From Mermis nigrescens (lineage: Eukaryota > Nematoda > Enoplea > Mermithida > Mermithidae): a stretch of 64,000 bases of DNA. Location: the NCBI GenBank assembly GCA_036768485.1, contig JAVLUZ010000154.1:19839134-19903133 (forward strand), read 5' to 3'. A model generated the notes under the pieces. It worked only from the letters and a program-made list of their open reading frames with translations, did no database searches and was not told where the DNA came from. The position numbers were made by a program, and so were the translations under genes. Below are positions 44,395 to 53,900 of the stretch, in pieces; the stretch's first letter is position 1; each line of letters opens with the position of its first letter.

Positions 44395-45160
44395 GAATTT
44401 GTAATGCCAGTCGAGAAAAGGGCAAAGAAAAATGCGCGAAAAAATCCTGCTATATTCCGCAAGATTCGCACAAAAAATCGCACGTTGCATCGCAGGAAAA
44501 CCCAATTTGCAAAAAAATCGCAGCAGGTATGAATGGAACACGCTATAGGTGCGCAAGGTCAAACTTCCAGAGGGGAGTGAAAACCAAAAGTTGGTAGATT
44601 GCTAAGTACTTCGTAAAAATTGTTATATAGCCTTTTTGGGCTCAGAAAATTAGCTATATAGCCTTTTTGGTCGCAGAAAACTAGCTAAGGCCTTTTTGGA
44701 CTCAAAAACATAGCTATATAGCCTTTTTGGACTAAAAATAGCTATTTAGCCCTTTTTTGAGCCAAGAAAATCGGTATATATCCTTTTGAAACTCAGAAAA
44801 GACAACTTTCTAAGCTCACACGGTAAGTTTCTGAGTCCAAAAAGGCTATATAGCTAGTTTTCTGAGCCCAAAAATGCTATGTTGCTCATTTTCTAAGCCT
44901 AAACAAGCATATGTAGCAATACTTTTTCAGCCAAAATGGCTGTAAAGCTATCAGTTTTTCAGAGCTCCGTGGGGAGTAATAGCCTGCTCTCATTCCCCCC
45001 AGGCGGTTGTATTAGACACGCGATGCGTCGATTTTTCCGGATTATCGCGCGATGTTTTGCAAGTATGAATGAATCAAACGATACGTCAATTCGCACGATT
45101 TTTGAAAGTTTGCGCTATTTTTAGAAAAATTTACGCCATATAACCCTGCGAAGCGATTGT
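44395..45160. repeat. Foldback element 3 with TAGCTATATAGCCTTTTTGG arms
   Basis: The left minisatellite (about 44620-44790) has six units of roughly 35 bases containing TATATAGCCTTTTTGG and CTCAGAAAA. The right side (about 44820-44950) carries the inverse (CCAAAAAGGCTATATAGC, TTTTCTGAG). Outer modules at 44400-44535 and 45010-45125 have GCGA blocks and GTATGAAT, the same type as in foldback 2. Confidence 0.72.
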
Positions 45161-46375
45161 GTCCCGGTTGACCGACAGTCCCGGGTGACCGACAGTCCCG
45201 GATGACCGACAGTCCCGTGTGACCGACAGTCCCATGTTACCAACAGTCCCTGATGACCGACAGTCCCGGGTGACCGATAAATGGTTTTAAAAATAGATCT
45301 GTCAATCTAAAAATTCCCGTCTGGCTGACAGTCCCGAGTGGCCGACTGTACCGGGTGGCCGACAGTCCCGGGTGACCCACTGTACCGGGTGGCCGACAGT
45401 CCCGGGTGGCCGAAAGTCCCGGCTGACCGACAAGTGGTATAAAATAGGTTTGTCATAAAAATTTCCAACCGACTAATGATTTTGGAACTAATGCTTCTTC
45501 AAGTAGATACCTATTTATGCACATAAATAGTTTTACCAATGCAATAGCATTGCTCATATGAATGCATAGCAAATTTAAAACATGTAGGATTTGAAAAACA
45601 ATAAATTCGGCATACAGAGCCTAAACAATCTATTTTGGCGGTCTTCCAAATGTGTTTCTACGATTTCGATGCTTTATAAAAATACATGTGCTTGTATTTT
45701 GGGATGGCCTGACCTTCATACCCTTGCCACACCCCCAGCATTCCATTGCGCATGTGAAACTACGCTGTAGGCCGAATTTAACGCGCACAGGAATATAAAT
45801 AATTCGAGATCTTTACGACGACTGTAACAAAAAAGAATCTTTGATACAACATTTTTAGTTTTGATAGTCTATTTTAAATATGTACATTTAATAAGTTTAT
45901 GCACAATATGTACAAGTAATAAGTTTATATTCACATTTATGCCAGTGAAACCTTTATTGCTATTCAAAGAGAATGAAAAAATTACGTATTTCGATTTTGA
46001 AAAAATGTACGTGCATGCATACGTACGTACATATATTCATAGTAATAGTACAAACGAGTCATTTGGGAATTTTTATGCCATCTATCGATCACCCGGTACA
46101 GTGTCGGCCACCCGGGACTTTCAGCCACCCGATATAATCGGCCTATCGGGACTGTCGGCCACCCGGTACAGTCGGCCACCCCGGACTGTCGGCCACCCGG
46201 TACAATGTACAATCGGCCACCCAGGACTGTCGGCTACTCGGAACAGTCGACCAGTAGGTACTGTCGGTCACTGGGGAACTTTTCGATTGACAGATCTATT
46301 TTTATACTATTTGTCGGTGACCCGGGACTGTCGGTCACCCGGTACGTTACCTGCGACGCGATCCTGCATGAAGTA
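45155..46375. repeat. Foldback element 4 with TGACCGACAGTCCCGGG arms
   Basis: The left arm (45165-45430) has about ten units of GACCGACAGTCCCGGGTG. The right arm (46085-46345) holds the inverse (GGGACTGTCGGTCACCCGG). Matching inner blocks include AAAAATAGATCTGTCAATC at 45290 and its inverse near 46285. The outer ends are GCGAAGCGATTGTGTCCC on the left and CTGCGACGCGATCC with GAAGTATGAA on the right. An ORF across 45861-46460 is an artefact of the repeats. Confidence 0.75.
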
Positions 46376-46729
46376 TGAAAGAGTCTACCTAAAAAGTTCG
46401 AAACGTCAAAAACAAACACGTCGCCTCCTGCACGGCAAAAAGGTAAAAGTACAGTTTTGATTTTTGTTTGAGAAAAACGAGTTCAAAGTTTTTGTTTAGA
46501 CCTTTTAGTGTAGTAGACCTTTTAGGTTCTGACGTTTTGCACATTGACTTTTCATTATTATGGTACGATACCATGTTTAACGTGTAGAACTCCTCGAGAC
46601 GAATCGAATGACATATCTAACTCCATTTTGGCCTGAGGATGCACTTAGACCCTTTTGCCATGCTAGTGACGACGTGTTCTTAGGGTGTAATTCCCGGAAT
46701 ATATGCTAATCCTCAAAAAATGGTTGCGA

Positions 46730-47590
46730 GCGACCACCCATGGGCGTGGCGGCGGAGTCTGGATTTCTGAACCCCCAGAATTCGTCGGACCATACACCAA
46801 AATCGAATTTTTGACTGTTTTTAGCGATTCTGCCTTTTGGGACGCTAGAATTCAACTGATGCCCATATATAGTTGCGACACCTCTCGGGATAATTGAATT
46901 TACGACAAAAATCGTTGAGAGCCTGGTTTTTGAGGCTAGCTTTTGACTCAACAGCGGCAAAGTTTCGGCCTGTCGCGCTATATATTCTTTTTTGACGATA
47001 TTTTGTCCAATTTACTGGAATTTCTTTCAAATGTTCAAAAATTTTGTTTTTACGTTTAGGAAGAATAGAGTCGTCCGAAGCGTAAAATAAACGTTTTTAA
47101 CGTGTACACATCGCCTTTTAGACCCAAAGATAACTTTTTCAAAAACTTTTGCGGGCCGACTCCACATGTACAGCACGCGAATTCTGGAGGCTGACGCTCT
47201 AAAAATTTTCATAAAGGCCTTTTTCCGCCTAAAAATCGCTGGGTATTCGTGAAAAGCACTGTTTTTAGACGTTCCGGTCAATCTATGTTCTTTCTAGAAC
47301 ATAAAAACATAAAAAAATTGATAAAATACGGGGAAAAATCAAGAAAATTGATCAAAATGTAGTCAAGATATGTGTACATTGCGCGACGCGCTGAAGATTC
47401 AACGTTCGAGCCAAAAACTAGCTATAAACGCTTTAAAAGCACACTTTTTACAATTTTTACAAAAAATCGACAATTCTGGGGGTCGCACTGGTTTTGCGTG
47501 GGGGGGGGCAGCCAGTCATTCTGAGGTATCAACACCCGTACGGTCGACTACCCAAAATTTTCATGCTGTACAGGTGCGCAAATGATCCAA
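46730..47590. repeat. Diverged MITE fragments
   Basis: Pieces at 46735-46800 and 47470-47590 resemble the ends of the hAT-like families (GGGCGTGG with CCCCCAGAATTC; CCCAAAATTTTCATGCTGTAC). The rest shows no gene. Confidence 0.4.
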
Positions 47591-47753
47591 CCTAAATTTT
47601 TAAACATTTAAGCATATAATGCTTAATAAAGTCTATCGCTTCGATGACCCGCTTCGGTTAATTAATGCGTAGATGAATAGCGTGAAGTTAATATTTTTCG
47701 TCACCATCGCACAATAATGAGATATGTCAAGTAAAAGAAAACCATCAACTCAC

Positions 47754-47841
47754 GTCGTTGAGTAGAAACGTAAAATCCGTGTCTAAATCGACCATCGCTG
47801 ACACCGACGCTTCAATCACAATAAACCACCAAGCAGGCTGG
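47754..47841 (-). CDS. Candidate isolated host exon with strong splice sites
   Basis: The 88 bases are bounded by an acceptor TTGTTTTAG (at 47842) and a consensus donor GAC|GTGAGT (47753). One frame is fully open, encoding QPAWWFIVIEASVSAM, then VDLDTDFTFLLND. It could also be a first coding exon starting at the internal ATG (MVDLDTDFTFLLND). I do not recognise the gene. The good splice sites and higher GC make a real exon plausible. No partner exon was located downstream. Confidence 0.4.
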
Positions 47842-47980
47842 CTAAAACAAATCGGCTCGGCTGGCTCGAATAATTGTTTAGTGGTGATCAATTAGGCGCA
47901 TAATTGACCACCGGGTCAATTAGAGTAGCCGAAAAATGACAATTTAGCTTTAGGAGCGAAGCTTGTGCCAAAATAATGCA

Positions 47981-48181
47981 TCAAGGCGCGGAATGCGTGC
48001 ACTTCTTGATGCCTTTGTTTCCAGCCTGCTGCTGCTGCTGCATCACTTTCTCACGCCGCTGATTCAGCCAGCATCCTTTTAGTTTGGCTCGATGATTCCA
48101 GCAGCGGCCAAAAGTCACGTTGACACCGCGCGCGTTTGGGATACATTGGCAGTACCTACGCTCACTTATTAGGTAACCCAT
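47981..48181 (-). CDS. Candidate host exon or small Cys-rich protein
   Basis: An open frame of 66 codons includes RRYCQCIPNARGVNVTFG, RCWNHRAKLKGCW, a five-Gln run and a terminal stop (KKCTHSAP). The GC content is high for this window and the sequence is not repeated elsewhere in it. An acceptor-like AG lies near 48160. No family is recognised. It is 140 bp upstream, on the same strand, of the candidate exon at 47754-47841, but its own stop makes a simple join unlikely. Confidence 0.3.
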   Translation of the reverse strand: MGYLISERRYCQCIPNARGVNVTFGRCWNHRAKLKGCWLNQRREKVMQQQQQAGNKGIKKCTHSAP

Positions 48182-48449
48182 GAGATACCTGTTTCATGAA
48201 ACTGTGATAAATTGGGCGGCATTTATGGCGTGGTCGTCAAAAAGGTGCATCTCTGGAACAGGAAGCCGTAATTTTTCCTAACTCGACAGGCGCACAGTTA
48301 GTAAAGCCACCCGTCGACATTTTTGATACATACAGCTTAATTACGCGCAGCAATTTTTATCATCCTGGAAAATGCGTCACGGCGAATGATCGAGGGATGA
48401 CGAATGACTGCGCGGGGTGCTTCAAAAATTAGTCGAGCGTTCTTTAGTG

Positions 48450-48565
48450 AACTAAAAAAGTAAAAATACTCCAATGGAACGAAAAAGGCCAACATACTTG
48501 GGATAACGGATTAATAAGGATGTCAAAGGAGGGGACTATGCAAAAGCTATTTGCGCATATCAGAG
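48450..48565 (+). mobile_element. Single arm of the CTAGCAAAGAAAA family
   Basis: It contains CCAATGGAACGAAAAAGG and AAAGGAGGGGACTATG. The other arm is missing, and a family 2-like end (CAGAGGCGTAACCAGG) follows at 48566. Confidence 0.55.
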
Positions 48566-49330
48566 GCGTAACCAGGATTTTGGGTGGGGGGCATAAACAA
48601 AAAATTTTTAAGACTACTTTTGCATTGAATGTCAGTAACGTTATGTCTAGTAAAGCTGACTTTTTCGACCTTTAGTAAAATAGCCTAGCTAATTTATAGG
48701 TTTCTGACTATCAAAAAATGCAAAAAGTGATGTGAAGCGGCATGAAGCGCCGAAGATTTTTGGGATTTCTACCGTTTTCATGTTGAATTTACGGCCTTTC
48801 TATTGACAAAAAGTCCGGAAATCATGAGTGGCGCAAAGTGCCAAGAAATTTAGTCATTTTTAACCGCCCTTCAGATTTTGTAGCTCTGCGAAAACTAATA
48901 GTCTGACTGAGCAGGAAATTATCAAATTTGTACGAAACAATTTTGACAGTTCAAGCTTCTAACAAGAAAACTGCGAATTACTAACTTTGTCTGAAGATAT
49001 TTCGAGTAATTCAGGCTTTTAAACGCAATGCTGGAGCTTTACAAAAGAAAGAACAGTAAGTGGCGGCGCTATGCGCCGGAAAATTTTGATATTTTTGTAC
49101 AATAAACTCAATTTATCCCGCTTAAATCAGACAAAGCAGACAAATTAATGCCGGCGCGGAATGCCGGGAATTCTTAGAAATTCCTAACCCTTTTACCTGG
49201 CTTGTTCTCCCTAAAATCTCGTTGCACATGTTCAACGAGATTTTACGGCTGTGGGGGTGGGGGTCTGGTGTGGCGCGCTCCAGCGTTCCTAGCGGGGTCC
49301 GGGACAGGTACCTATGATTTTGTGAAAAAA
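48566..49330. other. Family 2-like MITE start and unassigned sequence
   Basis: It begins CAGAGGCGTAACCAGGATTTTGG with a G run. Several GGCGC(T/G)-type palindromes lie inside, but no clear right end or duplication was found. Confidence 0.35.
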
Positions 49331-49639
49331 AACATTTTAATCTTAAATAGTAACGTTAAAATTTTCGCAAAATCGGCCAAATCTCGATTCTGAATCAAGT
49401 CAAAAAGACTTAAAATTGCCTATATCTGACACTTTAGTTTCATTAGTGATTTGTGTGGTTTCAGATAACATTATGTTCATAAATGATAGATTACTGTAGG
49501 AACAAATGTATGAAACAAAATATACATCATTTGAAAGGAAATTTAATTTTCTTTCTCATAGGGGCTCAATTATTTTACCATTTTAAATCTACACAAAGCT
49601 GCATTTTACAATCTAAATAATTTTTGAAAATCAGTCTGC

Positions 49640-50175
49640 GCCGAAGACATAATGAATCACTTTATTGGCATTTTTCTGTTCTTCCTTATCCACGTGTCCA
49701 AAACTTTGTATAGCCTCGTTTTGGCTTCAGTTACATCGTTTTCAATGGTTTAGCTTGATGAAAAGTTATAGAGTAGTGAAAAATAAGCATTTTTTGGCCT
49801 ATTTACAGTGATATCACAAAAACTCAGAATGGGAAAATACGGTTCTAATAAAATAATTTGTTGATTACTCCTTTCCAGCTTTTCGAATGCAACCCCGGTT
49901 GTGTTTTGTGCAGAAGAAATCTCCTTTTTTCTTGTTTTTGCATGGATATCCACCAAGCGCCTATTCTTATGCATTGTAATAACTTTTTAGTTGTATCTCT
50001 CTCGAAAATAATTTTCGCAGAAAATAACATACATATTAACAAGGAGCATCAAAAATCGCACTGAACGGATGTAATAACTGTCACAGCATGCAAAGAAGGT
50101 GTAGCTGAATATGGACTAAGAGTTTTTGCAATGATGGTGCACTTCCACTTAAAAAACATGATGGAAAACGGACGG
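49640..50175 (-). mobile_element. piggyBac-type MITE, inverted copy
   Basis: Reverse-complement match to 40930-41490 (CTTCAGTTACATCGTTTT, TTACAGTGATATCAC, TTATGCATTGTAAT). The right terminus GGAAAACGGACGG is followed by TTAA at 50176. The left terminus is eroded. Confidence 0.72.
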
Positions 50176-50492
50176 TTAAGCCCAGCTAAAGCCAGAAGTC
50201 AGGATTATCCTGACTTTTATTTCGCAGTGATAAGTTCATCTTCATCTCTAATCATGGCAGCGCGTTTGTCATTGTTATTTCATGATAGTGTAAGGTTTAG
50301 GGTGTGGCTATTCCTTACATTTAGGGTTAATTCGTCTAGTGGTATAAAGTTCGCTTGTTAATCATTATCTTGGAAATATTACTATCAGAATTCACAATAC
50401 TAAGGCTAGTAAAATCAATAATTCATGGGCGATGCACGTTTCGGCCCATGGCCCTCAATACATAGTTTAACGTGAGCTAAATCATATCCTAC

Positions 50493-50755
50493 TGTAATCA
50501 CACGTATGCCACATCGTAAGCTTATACCATGTAGCTGGCCAGCTAGCTGGCCAGCCTCGATCCTAAGCTACATATTAGTGGAGATCTCTTGGACTGAGCT
50601 ATTTACTATAGAGCGGGTAGTATTTAAGCAACAAATAGTAGGCGGAATTACGAATATAGAAAATGGGCGGTATACCTAATAAATACCTAGCTTAAGCATA
50701 AATATACGAACGTAAAATAAGACTGTTAGCTGCTGAATGTATCGGCTTTGTTACA
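50493..50755 (-). repeat. 3' LTR of the gypsy-type element (inferred limits)
   Basis: On the minus strand it starts TGTAACAAAGC directly after a polypurine tract and would end at GTGTGATTACA, giving TGTAA/TTACA termini and 263 bp. The left limit is inferred only from that inverted match. A 22-base perfect palindrome built from GCTGGCCAGC lies at 50534-50555. No second LTR is visible at the right end, where the gap lies. Confidence 0.6.
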
Positions 50756-50768
50756 CTCCTCCCTCTTT
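50756..50768 (-). promoter_or_regulatory. Polypurine tract of the LTR element
   Basis: On the minus strand AAAGAGGGAGGAG immediately precedes the LTR start TGTAAC. In this family it primes plus-strand DNA synthesis. Its position after pol fits. Confidence 0.75.
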
Positions 50769-50937
50769 AAGACGAATTCTTCCCCAAAGTTCGAAACATC
50801 TTTATATGGATTGAACGAAATTTTGATGCAAAAAGTACTACTGGGCGGAAATTGCGGGTAAATAATCGGAAATTTCTTACAAAAATCATCCGGGCGGCAG
50901 TTGAGAATCAGTCCATTCGCGCCACGCAGATCTTTCG

Positions 50938-53900
50938 TCAGTATTCGACGCTATATTTGCTGAGATCGTCAGCGTTGTCGAGCACGGCACTGCGCTGTCC
51001 ATGAAATGGACGCAATTGGTTCAAATGAACCGTTCGCATCCGTCGGCGTCCGCTAAGTTCTCGGATGATCGCATTCGGCGGACGTAAGCGACGCAGTTCA
51101 TATGGACCCAACCATCGCTGATGGAATTTCGAGCTGGCGCGGGAATTTCGGCGCAAAACGAGATCGCCAGTTCGATATTTCGGTTCGTTCGATTCGACGC
51201 GATGTCGTTGGTCGTATTGTCGCTTCTGCTGCTGCTGTGCATGTCGGGCTGCATCGTCGGCACAACGCCGGGCCAAACGCAAATTTTGTAGAATTTCACG
51301 TATCGGCGGCGGCTGCAAATCGTCATCATCGGCAGTCAAAGCTTGATCGATCGGTAGTTTCGCATTCCGTCCATACACTAGGTAATAGGGCGAATACCCA
51401 GTGCTATCCTGGCGGCTGGTGTTGTACGCAAACGTAACGCTCGGCAAGTAGCTGTCCCATCGATCTTCAGTTTCCTGGATGCAGGTGGCCAACATGGTTT
51501 GTAGAGTTCGATTAAAACGCTCTACCAACCCGTTAGTCTGCGGACAGTACGGCGTTGACACAATGTGTCTAACGTTGCACAATCTGCAAACTTCGCGGAA
51601 AACAGCGGCCACAAACCCGGTGCCTCGATCAGATTGAACGACTTTCGGGGCCCCAAAACGCAAAACAATGCGTTCTAGGAATAATTCGGCGATCGTAGCG
51701 GCCTGAACGTTAGGTACCGCGATCGTCTCGGCCCATTTAGTCATCCGATCTATAAAAACAAGAATGTTGGTGTTAGAGGAGGGTGTAACCGTGAGCGGCC
51801 CCATAGTGTCCATGACCCAATGGTCGAGGGCGGCTGCCGCAGGTATAGGGTGCAGCGGCTGGACGGGCAAATGTTGAGTCGGTGGTCGGCGGCGTTGACA
51901 AGGCAAACACTCTCGGCAGTGTTTCCAAACGTCTGTGCGTTGTCCTGGCCAAAAATAGCGCTCTTGGGCTTTTTCGAAAGTCCGACAAAACGCTAAATGA
52001 CCGGAAATCGGATCGTCGTGCAACGCTCGCAACAAAACAGAGACCAACCGGCGTGGAACGGCTAAGACTGGCTCTCGTTCCGGATCCTGTTGATATTTTA
52101 GGATCCCATTGTCCAACACAAAACGATCAGTGAGGTTCCACTGATCTGGGGTCAACCGCTCAGGTCGTTTACGCGTCTGCAACAGTCTATAAATATTACC
52201 TAAAAATACATCACGACGTTGCATGTTAGGCAAATCATGAAACAAATTACAATTTAAATCAATAGCATATACATTTTCAGTACAAAAATTAATATTAACA
52301 TCATTAAGATCAACAATACTATCTTTACTGCTCTCTTTCAGTCCCCAAGTGATTTTATTATCACTATTATCACTGTATTTATCACTGTTAACGTAGCATC
52401 TATCATTTTCATTCTTACATACATTTTTAAGATCACAAATTTTCGCATTAACACTCGTACCTACATCAATAGCTGTATATTTCACACAATTCACGTCAGA
52501 ATCGATTTTAGTACAATTTTCCTTATTAATTAGATCAATACAATTAACCAAGTCCGAGTTTTCAATCGGCAAACGCGATAATGCGTCTGCGTTCGCGTTT
52601 TCGCGTCCTTTTCGGTAAATAACGTCGTAATTGTACTCTTGGAGCGACAAAACCCATCGCACCAAGCGCGACGGCGAAGCGTCGTGGATTTTCAAAAATC
52701 GAATCGGGGCGTGATCGGTGACCAGCGTGAATCGGTGACCGTAGAGATACGGTCGAAACTGCTTAATCGACCAAACGATGGCCAGCGCCTCCTTTTCGAT
52801 GGTAGAGTAGTTTCGTTCGGCTTTGGTCAGCGTTCGCGACACAAAAGCGATCGGACGCTCTTCTCCATCGATTTTCTGTGCCAAAACACCTCCTACGCCG
52901 TATCCACTGGCATCGGTTTGGACCAGAAATGGGCTCTTAAAATCTGGAAAAGCTAAAGTAACAGCACGAGTTAAATCATTTTTGATTTCCTGAAAACTTT
53001 GCTGACAAAAAGGGTTCCACTGAAAAGAGACGTTTTTACGCAAAAGTTTATTTAAAGGACAGGTTTTATCTGCAAAATTATTAACGAATCTTCTATAATA
53101 ATTAGCTAAACCTATAAAACTACGTAATTCGGTGATTGACTGGGGCACTGGCATTTTAGCCAGCGCCTCAATTTTGGCTGGATTAACTCTGAGACCACGG
53201 CAATCGATGATGTGGCCCAAATAGTTAACCTCGTCTAACGCAAACTCGCACTTCTTGAGTTTCAACGTCAATCCTGCACGCATCAATCGGTCAAAAACTT
53301 GTTGCAGTTGACTGATATGCGATTTCGGGTCTGTTCCGCAAATCAAAATATCGTCCAGGTAGACGAAACAATGACGCCATTTTAGGTCGCGTAGAACTTG
53401 TTCCATAGTTCGCTGAAAAGTGGCTGGCCCGTTCGTCAGCCCAAACGGCATAACATTAAATTCAAAAAGACCCAAAAACGAATTAAACGCGGTTTTATGT
53501 TTATCTTCTTCAGCAACCTCAATCTGATGATAACCTTGCTCGAGATCTAAAGTCGAGAAAATAGTTGAACCTCGTAATTGACTAAAAATATCATCAATAA
53601 GAGGAAGGGGGTACGCATCCTTAACCGTACAATCGTTTAATTTACGATAATCTACGCAAAATCGTTTAGTTCCGTCTTTTTTATCAACCATAACAATGGG
53701 AGCTGCCCAGGGACTTTGGGAAGGTCGAATAATCCCAGAATCTAACATTTGATTAACATGCTCCTCAATTACCTGTCTTTTAGCAAACGGTATGCGATAA
53801 GGGGGTTGAGAAATAGGTCTATGATCAGCGGTATCAATTCCATGTCTAACAATGGTTGTTCTACCTAATTGATGGCCTATGCCAAAAACTTTGGCGTTAA

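Noticed and set aside
45165..45440. Regular repeats that could suggest a CRISPR array
   Set aside because: Units follow head to tail without unique spacers, have an inverted partner array at 46085-46345 and lie in a eukaryotic genome.
45861..46460. 199-residue ORF
   Set aside because: Half of it is the translated GGCCACCCGG minisatellite arm of foldback 4; no gene features.
51102..51437. Open frames antisense or shifted within the pol gene (also 54690-54965, 56352-56653, 57380-57844)
   Set aside because: They overlap an intact pol or gag-env frame and owe their length to its codon bias.
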